DNA of 64,000 bases from Ascaphus truei (GCA_036426205.1 CM071570.1:140635048-140699047); one strand, 5' to 3'. Positions 11,235 to 22,637 are shown, numbered from the stretch's first letter. Notes: generated by a model from the sequence alone, not told the origin. Numbers and translations: made by a program.

Positions 11235-11530
11235 GTCAGTAAAAGAGCAGAAAGAAGAGAAAGAGGAGTGTGCATGTGCTGATAGTTTAGTGGAATGCTG
11301 GTCTCTGCAGAAATGAGGGGTAGATGGAGGTGAAGGTCAAAGAGAGAAAAGGGAGTAATAGAGAATCAGTTTTGAGTGAATACCAGGTAGTATCTTGTGG
11401 GTGCTGGCTGCAGTCCGTTGGTGAAGGCCAAAGAAGAGGTTAGAGAGAGAAAGTGGGAGCCCAAGGGAGAGAGCAATCATTCATTTAGCAAATGAACAAG
11501 TAGAAAAATAAGGCAGTGCACTGCCAAGAG
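11235..11530. other. Unassigned purine-rich DNA
   Basis: A-G-rich sequence (AGAAAGAAGAGAAAGAGG and similar). It may be upstream LINE sequence on the minus strand, but I cannot show this. No gene seen. Confidence 0.35.
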
Positions 11531-12816
11531 TAACAGAAGGAGGCTCACGGTATATAGCAAAAAAATAGATTTATTACATAAAAAAAGTGGACAAAATGGT
11601 CCCCCCTAAGCCGCAGCAGGGTCCACCAATGCGTTTCGGGCAGTATGCCCTTTATCAAGGTGTACACAACAACCCTAAAAGCCCCAATTTATAATACAGC
11701 GCCGATCGCGCTATTGCGTGACGTCACGGACGGTGCAACCAATCAGATAGCATTACCTATCAGACATGTCCCGATTGGATATTGGGATCGCGTCATTACA
11801 ATAAACTTTATTAAGCCTCACATATCTGCAAATGCAATGCAAGGGATATGGGCTAAAGGATGGTGAGCTCCGATTGGTGCACTGAACTCGGGAACAATTA
11901 CAACTTTATTAAACTGACATTTAACAGTTAAAAACGTCCGTGAGAACAAAGAAGGGCTTCCTAAACCTTAGTGCAAAAAGGAAAAACAAAAAGTATAACA
12001 AAACAAACGTTTTACAAAAGAACTAACATTAATAATGATAATAATAATAAGTGAAAGAAAAAAAATAAAGAAAAAAATGACAATTAAAGCTAAAGATTAA
12101 AAATATAAAAAAGTATATATAGTGCTACTTAATCAAAAGATTATGAAAAAAATAATATATTAACTCCCAAAATAAAAGTTTAACTATACCCTAAAAGGCA
12201 TAAAGGTTCAAAAATAGCACCATTGCACAATAAAACATTTGCAAGACCAGGAGGGCACAAAGCAGGTTTTTACATAACTCTTAATTTTTACTTTATCCTT
12301 TTCCCCCCTTTCCTTTAAGATTACTAAGCACATTAACCACAAATTAACCCTAAAGTAAAAAAAAAAAGGGGGGAAATCCCCTAAGTATGTAATTAATAAT
12401 GGTTATATGTGAACCTAAGTTGTCCAAAGGAAAGGAGGTGTAAGATCAAATTTTAGGTATAAAAAACAAGAACAATTGAATGTAAAAAGATCTGCAAGAT
12501 GATAAGATATATATCAATTACAAAAAGCACAAACCAATAATTGAATACAGAAATATGATAGTTTAAATTACTAATAGTCAATCACATAACATTATTTACT
12601 TAGAAAACATCAATCACCATAAGAAATATATATAGCAGAAGATAATATATTTTTATCAAGTTTTTTAGGAAGGTCCTTTAGTAGATTTTTAGCAGGTTTT
12701 TTAACAATTTATTAGCAAGTTTTATAGCAAATTTTGTAACCAATTTTTAGCAAGTTTTTTGACAAGTTATTTAACAAATTCTGTAGCAAGTTTTACAGTA
12801 AGATTTTTAGCAAAAG
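11531..12816 (-). mobile_element. 3' untranslated region and terminal repeat of a Penelope-like element
   Basis: It lies downstream, on the minus strand, of the GIY-YIG reading frame that stops at 12817. It is AT-rich and ends in a terminal-repeat type sequence with CGAAACGC (reverse complement of 11630-11638), typical of PLE pLTRs. A hammerhead-like core is at 11624-11662. The tract between 12640 and 12800 carries repeated AGCAAGTTTT-type units (about 20 bp). Confidence 0.65.
11624..11662 (-). ncRNA. Degenerate hammerhead ribozyme motif
   Basis: On the minus strand: CACC (stem I), UUGAUAA (core, against CUGAUGA), stem II GGGC-AUACU-GCCC, then GAAAC-GC-AUU and GGUG (stem I partner). Stems I and II pair exactly, but two core bases and one stem III base differ from the consensus, so it is probably inactive. 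Hammerheads are known in PLE terminal repeats. Confidence 0.45.
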
Positions 12817-13320
12817 TCAGAGAAAATGGCCCATGTCCCAATCTGTATTGAGTCCAAATGGAACCTGGGTTTTCAGAGTGAATATCCAAAAGGCCTCTCT
12901 CTGATCAAGCCTTTTGGTACGATCACCACCTCTCTCATGACACAAAACTGACTCAATCCCACAAACTTTAAGCAATCTACCATCTCCCTGTGGGCAGTGG
13001 GTACAGTGTAGTGGTACCGGATGATTGAGATCTTTTTTCTTAATAAGCCTCACATGCTCCATAATGCGTATTTTGAGGCTCTGTGTAGTCCGGCCCACGT
13101 ACTGTTTCCCACACCTACAGGTGAGAAGGTAGATCACAAAAGTAGTCTTACAATTGATAAAGCTACGTATATTAAAAATTTCCTTAGTACATGTACTCTG
13201 AAAAGTTTTGAAAAGTTTTCTGAAATTTGGCAAATGAAGTCCACAATGAAAAGTTGAGCCACAGGAGAGAAAGAAAGATGTATAAAAGGATTCTGGCATC
13301 CAATTAACACATTTGCCCAT
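12817..13320 (-). pseudogene. Penelope-like element C-terminus with GIY-YIG endonuclease
   Basis: A 167-residue open frame lacks the reverse transcriptase that should precede it, so it is a 5'-truncated PLE. Near residues 60-95, FVIYLLTCRCGKQYVG followed by SLKIRIMEH gives the two tyrosine-containing strands and the catalytic arginine of the GIY-YIG nuclease. Further on, ERGGDRTKRLDQREAFWIF supplies the conserved glutamate-containing helix. The end, LKTQVPFGLNTDWDMGHFL, resembles the usual PLE C-terminus (PxGLN). A cysteine pair (STCTKEIFN...INC) precedes the nuclease. The domain nicks target DNA to prime insertion. The frame is intact within the fragment, suggesting a fairly young copy. Confidence 0.85.
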
Positions 13321-13479
13321 AAATATACTGCATTTACCTCATTATCACATGTTATAAGGCTGAAGACAAGGGTGCCACTGTTCATGTCACTACCCGGAAT
13401 CCTTGTCTGCAACTTAATCTGCATGTGATAACGGGGTACACTTATACTGTGAGTTCTCTATTTGTGTTTCACAGAAAAC

Positions 13480-14672
13480 CCTAGAACTGAACAGCAGAAC
13501 GCTCAGCTCCGGCAAACCACAGTGCCTGACATATTGATATTTTTTGTTTTTCCGCATCAAATACACTAAAGAAAAATGGTCAAAGGGTCACCAATAGAAA
13601 GCTTTACATTAGTAGCAGGAAAGAGGCTGAACCCAGCAGCTACACTAACATATTATTCTAAATTATTGGCATCAAATAATGTGACATAGAATTCTTGAAA
13701 AACACACAGAATGCTTATCACTCTCCAAAAATACCATAACTAGCATAAAATTCCATGGTGCTTAGAATTCTTGTCTGATCTCATTACATACTGTACACAG
13801 TACCAGACATCCATACATTTTCCTTCAAACCTTGTGGACACAAAATATCAAGATTTGTTTTCAAGTGAACTCCGGATTAAATCTTCATCTAATTCTGTTT
13901 CAGCGTGTTGTTCTGTCCCAGTTAGCTAGGATTTTAAAATTGTTACTATCAGATAGTGGCTTGGTGCAAAAAAAAAGTGAGAGGAAGTGGTTACAGCCAC
14001 AGCACTAAACACAATATATTTTGAACATACAGTAAAATGTAGGACAGCTTCCATGCAGATAGAATGTCAGTGAAAGACACATAACCAATTGAGTAACATT
14101 TTAGGACCTCGCTGTCCCTTCATTAGTCCACAACCCTTCAAGCATTTCTTTCCTGAAATTATTTCCCAACATGCAATAAAGTATATTACAATTAATGTTC
14201 ATGTCATATGATAAAGCAATCTACAATGAAAAAAAAAACATTACAGGGGCCCTAAATGAGACTCCAACACTGGATGATGAGGCATTAAATTGACATACTG
14301 TATTTTACAGCATTTATGATACATGTATAATTACAAATAAATAAATCAATTACACATCAATGTATGAAATTATACTGTGCTGATTTTATTATTAGCATGT
14401 TATATGTAAAGTGGATACATGGAGGAATAAGGGGAATGAGGGAGGACTCGACTGCAATGTTACAATAACATGTATCCAGTTTACATTTCTACTTGTCATT
14501 CCTCTTCATTTCATTGTAGATAGATTACCAAATGAATAACTAGGTCTGAGATTATGAAAACTTTATCTAATAAAGAGGAACCTTGTTTAATGAAACCTGC
14601 ATCAAATGTATCAAACACCCTTAATGTATCCTTCCATTTCTCACAGGCACTTGTGGTCAAAGCTTTAAATTG
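13480..14672. other. Unassigned AT-rich DNA
   Basis: No convincing gene, repeat end or RNA was recognised. Short A-runs and AT-rich tracts only. Confidence 0.4.
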
Positions 14673-15074
14673 TAGAGATGAGCAATTTTTTTGTGTGCTT
14701 ATTTTGATACTTAGCGGAACGGCCGGTTCCTTTGGTGCGCGGATTTCAGCGGGTTAATGTCAAAAAGGGTGTTTTGTGGATTTTGTATTATTAATATCAA
14801 TAAACTCAACAGATTCCGCAACAAGTGGACAAGATATATATAATCCAATCTGTGGATTCAGCAATCTGTTCTTAAGAATCTGCCAACGGATTGCTGAATC
14901 TGTGGATTGGATTCTACAAATCCATCCACGGTTGTATTCAATGGCGGATTTTGATGAATCAGCGTGAATTGAAACCGGCCAAATCCGTTAGTGGATTTTA
15001 CACCGCTAAACTGATTTTGGTGGCAACATCAGCAAAAATCTTGGAAACAAATTTGGGCAGATTCACCATCTCTA
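14673..15074. mobile_element. MITE with TAGAGATG termini and an internal hairpin
   Basis: The left end TAGAGATGAGCAATTTTTTTG and the right end, reverse complemented, TAGAGATGGTGAATC are inverted and bounded by TA, suggesting a TA-target (mariner-like) MITE. Inside, 14843-14914 folds on itself (AATCCAATCTGTGGATTCAG against CTGAATCTGTGGATTGGATT). No transposase. Confidence 0.55.
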
Positions 15075-15284
15075 GTACTGAGAGATAGCGAGCAATGTTA
15101 ACGCACCAGTATATGCATAATGTGGCATATGCTTTTTTGTACTGCCGATTAGCACTTTTTTTTACTGTAAATGTTTTTGTAAAAAAATTAAATATGTTGA
15201 AGTCTAAAGACTAATTGTATTCTATTGTGGGGAAAGAGCGTGTTGTGAATAAGGCAATTTAGTAACATTCAGTCTAAGCACTTG

Positions 15285-15654
15285 GGATGGGCCGAACTGT
15301 CAACATTCGTTTCCCGGAATTTCCCGGGTTTTCCATTCAAAATACGATCCGACGGTGTCAAAACCGCTGACGGATTGTTCCAGTTTCAATCCGTATGGAT
15401 TTAATGCAAAACCACCAATGGATACAATTAGGGCGGATTTGTTAAGAATCTAATCCACGGACACCACAATCCGTTGTCGGATTGTTAAAAGGCTGGACAC
15501 ATACTGTATTATTAATCTGGCATTTTTCTATCAGTGATAGAAAAAAACAAAACAGAAAAGGGCTTATTACCCTTTTTGAGACTGTTCCGCAGACCAAAGG
15601 ACCCAGCCAATCCGAGGCGGATCCAAATCTCCCCCAAAAAATTGCCTATCTCTA
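15285..15654. mobile_element. Second, degraded copy of the TAGAGATG MITE
   Basis: The right end AATTGCCTATCTCTA mirrors the MITE terminus of 14673. The left end (TTGGGATGGGCCGAAC) is mutated. The interior shares 'nATCCGnnnACGGATTG' motifs with the first copy. Confidence 0.45.
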
Positions 15655-16114
15655 CCGTGAATCAGACTAGGCACTTTGCTATTGTATTCTCTCTCACCTG
15701 GTCAGGACACATTCACAAGTCAAATAAAAATAGTATATTCTAAAATGTATTTAGTCTTTAAGGACGCCTAATGACAAATCATATTTGTAAAAATGAATAA
15801 AAAGGATCAGTGGTATTTTTCTATAAAAAGGAATTTGTAAAGATTTCAAGCAACTCAGCCTCAGTGTGTATCTAACGCATACTTTACTTTTTTACCCATT
15901 TTAATATAGGCAGCCCAATAATAACGGGTACAGTAAGCTGTCTAATGTAATACAGTGTCAAAAAGAATCATGCTTAGTAAAATTTGGACTTTAGGGATAA
16001 TTTAAAAACTTTCAAATACTTAAATAGTTTTTTCTGACACTATTCTTGCTTCCATTTTATAATATACTTTACCTCATGCAGAAAAAACAGTGTTACATCA
16101 CACTACAGGGCTTA
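15655..16114. other. Unassigned AT-rich DNA
   Basis: No gene or family recognised. Confidence 0.4.
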
Positions 16115-16122
16115 ATCTATAA

Positions 16123-16282
16123 CAGAAGTGGCCAACTCCAGTCCTCAAGGGTTACCAACAGGTCAGGTTTTAAGGATATCCCTGTTTCAGCACATGCTGA
16201 TTGAGCCACCTGTGCAGAAGTAGGGATATCCTTAAAACCTGACCTGTTGGTGGCCCTTGAGGACTGGAGTTGGCCATCCCGG
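16123..16282. mobile_element. Palindromic hAT-type MITE
   Basis: Nearly the whole 160 bp is an inverted repeat: GGCCAACTCCAGTCCTCAAGG is mirrored by CCTTGAGGACTGGAGTTGGCC, with GGTCAGGTTTTAAGGATATC also mirrored. Flanks ATCTATAA (16115-16122) and TTCTATAA (16283-16290) match at 7 of 8, as expected for hAT. A relative lies at 22462-22637. Confidence 0.75.
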
Positions 16283-16290
16283 TTCTATAA

Positions 16291-17099
16291 GATCCAATTG
16301 CGAGTGGCCAAAAATTCTTCAGACTTTATAGAACAAGTCCCTAAAAAATACTAATGTTTAAATCCTAACTATAAAACATGTAAGCAACAAGGTTGGTAAT
16401 GATCCTAAATGATAATATACTGAAGTGTTCTGAAATTGATTTGATATTAAGATTCTCATTAACAACTATAATAAGCACACATTTCTAAATGTCAAGCAGT
16501 GCCAAACAGTATGTCTCCTGTGTATACATAGTACAACGATGGATACAAATCTGGAGTCTAAATGTCCACACATTTAAGCTGCAGATATCAGTATTCATAG
16601 TGCTTCCGAGACTTAAATTGATGCTTAACAGTGAGTTTCAGTAGCACTGTATTATTCACAATCTGCAAAGATGTAAATAAAATACATTACAATTATATTT
16701 GTTTTATACATGTTCTGTAAAAGGGTAAGAGGGGAAAGAGAGGGGAAAAGATTCATAGTATTTATTAAGCTGAATAGCACTGCATTTTTGTTACTTGTAT
16801 ACAGTAATTGTCATTAGTTTTCATTGCTGTATATTACAATGCATCACAATATATATTATATTTTGCCATTTACTAGAAAGCTTCTCATCACTCCACTTGT
16901 ACAATTGTACAGTAATTCCAATGGGTGACTTTTTTCATGAAATCATAATTTAAAATATAAATACAGTATCTACAGGTTCAGCATCGTGGTATCTTTATAG
17001 TACTAGAATGTAATGGGTATTATAGACCTTACTCTGTAAATAGAACGAACAATCTCTTTGTGGAAATAATTCATATTAGCACAGTTTTAATTGAAGGCC
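16291..17099. other. Unassigned AT-rich DNA
   Basis: No gene or repeat boundary recognised. Confidence 0.4.
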
Positions 17100-17142
17100 T
17101 TCTAACCCATTGCACCTGCACAGTGAAATTGTTGTTTGTTTA

Positions 17143-17148
<6 letters not shown>

Positions 17149-17198
<50 letters not shown>
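17149..17198. repeat. (TA)n microsatellite
   Basis: About 50 bp of TA repeat after an A-run. Confidence 0.9.
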
Positions 17199-17410
17199 CC
17201 TCATGTGGCCGTTTCGGCGCAACTCTGAAAACCGCGGGCAGATGCAGTATTTGATGTGGCATGTTCCGGTATTTAAAGCCGCGGCCGCGTGCATTATATT
17301 AGCGCTGTCTCGGCATGAATGCGGCATGAACGCGGTGAAGTGCGTGGCATTCGAAAAAAATACCCAAACAAAATCGGAGATGTTGGAGAATAAAAGGGGC
17401 TGTGACAGTA
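17199..17410. other. GC-rich patch, possible MITE
   Basis: A CpG-rich block sits in AT-rich surroundings, with GGCATGAATGCGGCATGAAC. A similar motif, GCGTGAATGCTGCATGAAC, occurs at about 34240-34268 in another GC-rich patch. Ends not resolved. Confidence 0.35.
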
Positions 17411-17861
17411 TATATATACATTTATTTTAATATATTTTTAAATATTGCCAATAATGATTTCAGAGTAAGCTGTGGAAAATATATTCAAAACAATCTCAGA
17501 ATGCGGTAAGGATTTTTACAATTTTACAAATATTGTACACGTGCCAAATAAATTCATTATATATTCGGTTGAACAACAGATTATTATCTGCATATGATTA
17601 TAAATAAAGCAGAAAATAGTTTACAATTGATGAATATAGAACCCTGACACTTCACAGAACAAACAATATGTACAAACCCAAAAGCGACATAAATTACTGC
17701 ATGCCATCCATGTTTGTATTACAATATTTTAATCAATCAAAAATGGCACTACAAAAATGGAACAATTGAAAGTCTATAGGTGCCAATCCATTAGAATGTA
17801 TGGCCACAGAAATACAGCAATGAAAAAAATAGAGGTGACAGAACTCAAATATGAAAAACTT
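17411..17861. other. Unassigned AT-rich DNA
   Basis: No gene or repeat family recognised. Confidence 0.4.
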
Positions 17862-18285
17862 ACAGTTTTTTTTAAACTCCTTGCAAGGATGATGCACACA
17901 CAAAAGGTGGTCTTTTTCAAAGCAGGGGCTGCATTTTTAATTTGTGCTAGACAACATGCAGATGACACATTTCTGGCAACTTGTGCCCTTCACCAGTTTT
18001 GTGAATAAACAAAATAGCATACCATCGTGCCTTATATACCCACCTGGCTTAAATCAGGATGAACGACATCTACGCCTAAGTGACTCCCAAGTGGTTCTGG
18101 GTTCAATCGGAAGTAAAACAGTATGTAACGCAGAGGCTGTCTGTGAATCAACAAGACGTGATGATGTCATCTGTTAAACGTTGCATTCCATATGTTTCCA
18201 TCTGGAACACAAACAACATATACTTTAGAAAAAGAGAACAAACTCCCTATAGGGACAATGAAGATTAAGTGAGAGAGTAAAATAT
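17862..18285 (-). repeat. Left inverted pLTR of a Penelope-like element
   Basis: About 420 bp that is the diverged reverse complement of 20257-20660 (shared blocks: ACTCCTTGCAAGGA, AAAGCAGGGGCTGCATTTTT, GTGACTCCCAA, GATGATGTCATCTGTTAAA, GATTAAGTGAGAG). On the minus strand it carries CTGGTGA-AGGGCACAAGTTGCC-AGAAATGTGTC, a degenerate hammerhead core near 17960-17995. Confidence 0.75.
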
Positions 18286-18774
18286 ATCAAATAATCAGTG
18301 GATAGCAATAAGCTCCAATGTGGCCCCGGAAAATGCTAAAAATTTTATAGCCCAATTTGAAAGATGTTTTGTGTATGGAGACTGGGATTTCATGCTGCAC
18401 TGCCTGTGTTGTAGAGATATATTGATGATGTGTTTCTCATATGACAGGGCAGCATGGAGTATCTTGTCAACTTTATTAATAATCTCAATCTGAAACATTC
18501 TCACGATTAAATTCACCATGAATGACAGTTACAATGTTATAGAGTATAGACTATTTGGATGTTAGGATTAGCAAAACTGGAACAAATTAGACATCTTTCG
18601 GAAATATACTGATATAAATAATCTATTGATCTCTAGTAGCTTCCATCCAAAAACGCTTTTGGTTGGATATTTTACCTCTTGGACAATTATTTTGGGTTAG
18701 GTGAATTGTCTCTGATCCTACCATTTTTGACAAACAATTGTATGAAATAGCTAATAGGTTCAGTAATACAATTG

Positions 18775-19245
18775 AAGATAAAGAGCTGTCTTGCGCTCAA
18801 GCTGCTTATCCGACACTGATTAACAGTGTGAGTCACTTGAAAAGGAGACAGGTTGTGTGTAAAAAGGACCAGGGTGGAGGTCAGAGCTAGATAAGAGTGT
18901 ACTTACCAAAAAAGCTCACTTCAGACCTCGGTCCTAACTGCCCCTGTCATCCGATCCCAGCGTGCAGCCTTCAGTGTATACAGCAAGCAGGGAGAGAGAT
19001 CCGGCGCCACAGCCAGTGACCAAACGGAGGCACTTCCGGTTTTGAATCTGAATTCTTTATTGATTGCACATAGGGACACACATGGACACAGGATACACCA
19101 CAGTCTCCCCCTCAACGCGTTTCATGCTCAGAATAGCACCTCGTCTTGGAGTCCCTACGTGCAATCAATAAAGAATTCAGATTCAAAACCCTAAGTGCCT
19201 AACCCAAGTAACCCTAACCATTTGGTCACTGGCTGTGGCGCCGGA
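18775..19245 (-). mobile_element. 471-bp PLE-type insertion with 15-bp target duplication
   Basis: TCAGTAATACAATTG occurs directly before (18760-18774) and after (19246-19260). The PLE reading continues across if this block is ignored. The insert has no coding potential. It has an internal inverted repeat (18990-19072 against 19150-19245, sharing GGCGCCACAGCCAGTGACC and TCTGAATTCTTTATTGAT) and a hammerhead-like core on the minus strand. A long variable duplication is known for PLEs rather than for DNA transposons or LTR elements. Compare the 457-bp insert at 28449-28905, also with a 15-bp duplication. Confidence 0.7.
19108..19155 (-). ncRNA. Hammerhead-like motif in the 471-bp insertion
   Basis: On the minus strand: CTCC (stem I), AAGACGAG (core, against CUGANGAG), stem II GTGCT-ATTCTG-AGCAT, GAAAC-GC-GUU, then GGGGAG pairing with CTCC. 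Stem III would be only two base pairs (A-U, C-G) around GC, as reported for PLE hammerheads. Two core positions differ. Confidence 0.45.
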
Positions 19246-20256
19246 TCAGTAATACAATTGGCCTACGATTGAAAAAAATATGACTAAAACAAAAAGTATA
19301 GATAGAGATGAATTGCTGCAATGAAGGGAGTACAGTAGGGATTCACACACCGGGATTCCATTTATATCTAAATTTACTAATGCTTCTAAATTTATGAGAC
19401 ACTATATTTTGAGACACTGGCGTATTTTGTCCAGTGACGCAACATTGTACAAATTATTTAAGGAGCCTCTGTTATTTGCCTACAACAGAGGAAAAAGCAT
19501 TAAGGATCATTTAGTGAATGAACAAAACTAATTTAAGAGTGTGAGTACACAAAGCTTTTTAGTACACAAAAATTGAGTATCCATCCCTGTTTAAATTGCA
19601 TCCATTATAATTCAGTGATAAGAGGTGCTACCTATAAACACCCTAGGACAGGATAGAATTATACGATCAAACTTTTCTTGACATATAATTACAACTTTGT
19701 TATTTATCGCCTATGGTATTCCTGTGCCAAGGTACACGTTGGGAAAACAAGTAGATCTATTAAGAAGAGAATTACAGAACACAAATCTTCAATTAAACAG
19801 GCAAATCGGTCTATCCCTAAAGATTCCCCAGTGGTTAGGCATTTTTTAGAAGCTAAACATAATGTAAACTAATTACGTTTTCAATTTATTGATCATGTAA
19901 CACCTCTTAGGAGGGGAGGAGATAGAGAGAACCTCCTCCTGAGGTGTGAGACTACAGTAAATGGATTCATGAATTGAACTGTTTAGCACCAAAAGGTATG
20001 AATGAGATTATGGGTTTTAAACCATTTTTGTAGAAATATTACATCTTTAGCTGCATTGTCAACTGGGACCATTTGCCACAGAGAACTCCCTAGCTAAGAT
20101 CTTGATGTCCTTTATGAGTTTAATGACATTGTTGTCTGGAGTTAACATCTGTAATTATTTTGTATGAAAAGTATTTTTGTATATTTTGTAGGATTAGTCT
20201 TTGTCTAAATATTGACAGTCACTTATACTGTTTATGAGTCACTTTATGATGTTGCT

Positions 20257-20660
20257 ATATTTACTCTCACTTAATCTGTGTTGTCCCTACAGGGAGTTTG
20301 TTTTCTTGTTATAAAGTATATGTTGCTTTTTGCATTCCAGATGTAAACATAAGGAATGCAACATTTAACAGATGACATCATCACACCTTGATTCACAGAC
20401 AGCCTCAGTGTTACATACTTTTCACATCCGATTGAACCCGGAACCATTTGGGAGTCACCTAGGTGTAGATGTCGTTAATCCTGAATGTAACCGGTGGGGA
20501 ATAAAATGGTATTTATTCACATACCTGATGAAGGACCGAGTGGCCATAAACATTGTATCAACTGCATATTTTCTTGAACAAATAAAAATGCAGCCCCTGC
20601 TTTGAAAAAGACTTCATTCTGTGTGATTATCTTCCTTGCAAGGAGTTTCGGAAAAACAGT
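20257..20660 (+). repeat. Right inverted pLTR of the Penelope-like element
   Basis: Reverse complement of 17862-18285 at clear but diverged similarity. It holds CCTGATGA-AGGACC-GAGT-GGCC at 20525-20545 (a hammerhead core and stem II), followed by ATAAAC in place of GAAAC. Confidence 0.75.
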
Positions 20661-21230
20661 GTGTATATTACAATATTTTTACATCTTTTGTGTTACTTGA
20701 GTACTGTAGTTTTGATATATGTGTAACATACTTGCATTATACCAATGCCCATACTGTGGTCACTCAGAAAGGAGTCAATATAGCTGTTGATTTTCACACA
20801 CATACTGTATAGGGGTAGATCCTCAGAAGTGTGCTAAATAAGGGCAAATAACGTTACCTTACCTAATTAGGTAACAGACATTATTTTTCCTTCATATAAC
20901 GGGGATCCTCAAAGCTAATTATATGTATTAAATAAAGTCTGCCTAGCAAAACCACCATCCTTATGTTACCTGTAGGAACGGGGAGGATCGTAGAGCTGAG
21001 ACTCTTTTTCCAATATACTGCACATGCGCATTGGTCAATCTTGAAGGTGTGTTATTAAGGCAGCGCTATTAACTGAGATTTTAATGTGCGTTATCAAAAG
21101 CTAATACAAATCTTGTTACAATATTGCAAAATTGATAATTTTTACACTTATTACATTGTTCACTTAATTATATGGTATATAATATAATAATAAGTATTAA
21201 GTATGGGCATACAATAATGTATATCCATAC
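20661..21230. other. Unassigned AT-rich DNA
   Basis: No gene recognised. 20820-21110 has repeat-like features (TACCTTACCTAATTAGGTAAC palindrome) but no defined ends. Confidence 0.35.
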
Positions 21231-21974
21231 ATGCCAATTCCAAAGTGCGGGGAAACAGCCTCAGGCGAAGAGAATTCTGCTTGTGAAGTCAACACGGTGA
21301 GACGCGGAACAGAATCCCTATTGATGCACTCACTTAGGATAGACCTCAAAAAATAAAAAAGTTTTATTGATATTCATGAAGAAACACAGACTGATTCAAA
21401 CCTGATAATAACGCATGTTTTGCCACAGCTAATCCTGGTGTGCTGTCTAAAAGGCCTCTATTATACCCTATTTGATCACCGAGATATTAATTCAGATAGT
21501 GATCTAGGTATTGGGGGCCAGATATGGTGTAACTCTGATGTTAATAATGGGGTCAAGGTCAGACCCCTGGGAGAAGGCACTTGTATGTATGAATATACAT
21601 GGAGTTGAAGTGGTCAAAGATGTCTAGTGATGTAATGCAGAATAATTTCTGCTTACTTATGTATATATATACCACATAAAGAGTGGCTGCACAGCTGACT
21701 TTCAGTAACTGCAGCTGACGTTTTGCTGCTATTTCCTGTGCCTATTAGTAACTCTATTGTGAGATCATATGGTTTACCTTGCTGAAGATAAGCATAGGGC
21801 AGTTGGACTATATGTCGCTACTTCAAATCTCCAATCATAAAAATTAGCCAAGTGCTATATTCACTTAATATTGTTCGTGAATAGTACTATTTTCTTCCCA
21901 TTACGGAAAGCATGTGAAACTGGGTACCTGCAGACATCGTCAGAGATCCCTTTCCAGGTAAGAGCTCTATCTCC
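21231..21974. other. Repeat-like DNA, possible old pLTR
   Basis: 21241-21440 has the AAATAAAAAAGTTTTATTGAT and AACGCATGTTTTGCCA sequence style of PLE terminal repeats, but no hammerhead core can be drawn. The rest is unassigned. Confidence 0.25.
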
Positions 21975-22014
21975 AAATCCTAGCGCTAGCTAGTGGGATC
22001 CACATATGGCCCAC

Positions 22015-22170
22015 ATCTTGGTTTAACTAGCAGCTAAGAGACACACACCACGCTGTGAAGGAAAATAGACCGAGCTACTGCTAGCTGGTCGCGCTAATGA
22101 CGTCACACAGGACGTCGCACCCGACACGTGTTCCTAGCTTGTGTCTCTTAGCTGCTAGTTAAACCAAGAT
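22015..22170. mobile_element. Fold-back element with a perfect 29-bp inverted repeat
   Basis: Arms 22015-22043 and 22142-22170 match at 29 of 29 as reverse complements (ATCTTGGTTTAACTAGCAGC onward). The ~98-bp middle is CpG-rich with TGACGTCA. No clear target duplication. Confidence 0.55.
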
Positions 22171-22461
22171 GAGCTACTATGCGAAATGTAGTACTGTATT
22201 TTGTACTAATCCAGTTGTGTAAAACAATTCCAGTCAGAAATCTGTAATGCATATTAGAACAGTTGGTGAAATAAATAAGATATGTTGGAAGTACATATGT
22301 TAACCCATTTGCAGCCCAAGAGGCCAGCACACATTGCAGAGCGATATAATAATGTGGGTTGTTGGCACCTCTGGTAGAATAGGGGTTATGTTTTCTTCCC
22401 CTTATAGCTGTTAACACCCAATGTTAGTGCCTGATGCTCTTTAGTTCCCCATGCTATATAC

Positions 22462-22637
22462 CTGGAGTGGACAGATCCTGTCCTCAACACCTCCCCCCCC
22501 CCCCCCCCCCCCCGCCCCCCAACAGGTCAGGTTTTCAAGATATCCCTGCTTCAGCACAGCTGGCTCAATCAGTGGCTCAGATATCCTGAAAACCTGATCT
22601 GTTGGGGGCCCTTGAGGACTTGAGTTTGCCACTCCCG
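22462..22637. mobile_element. Palindromic hAT-type MITE, second copy
   Basis: Same family as 16123-16282 (AACAGGTCAGGTTTTCAAGATATC mirrored by GATATCCTGAAAACCTGATC, and CCTTGAGGACTTGAGT). Flanks CTATATAC (22454-22461) and GTATATAC (22638-22645) match at 7 of 8. A run of about 22 C plus a short G break (22492-22520) interrupts the left arm. Confidence 0.7.

Larger units (their letters stand above)
18286..20040 (+). pseudogene. Broken Penelope-like ORF: reverse transcriptase plus GIY-YIG
   Basis: Reverse transcriptase remains include RYIDDVFLI at 18415 (the YIDD active site is kept, followed by a TGA where tryptophan is usual) and then NNLITSSSFHP-like sequence. Near 19275-19325, KSIDRDELLQ follows a 471-bp insertion; then KFMRHYILRHWRIL (19365-19425), the conserved HWxIL block of PLEs. 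GIY-YIG is at 19690-19800 (FVIYRLWYSCAKVHVGKT, then IKKRITEHKS), with the first Tyr and the Y of YVG altered to H. The C-terminal RRGGDRENLL and PKGMNEIMGF are at 19912-20025. Stops and shifts kill it. It lies between inverted pLTRs. Confidence 0.85.

Noticed and set aside
13134..13424. 96-codon minus-strand frame overlapping the PLE GIY-YIG frame
   Set aside because: It overlaps the recognised GIY-YIG frame in another phase and shows no family similarity.
22148..22417. 89-codon minus-strand frame
   Set aside because: No similarity to a known family, and it starts within a fold-back element in AT-rich DNA.
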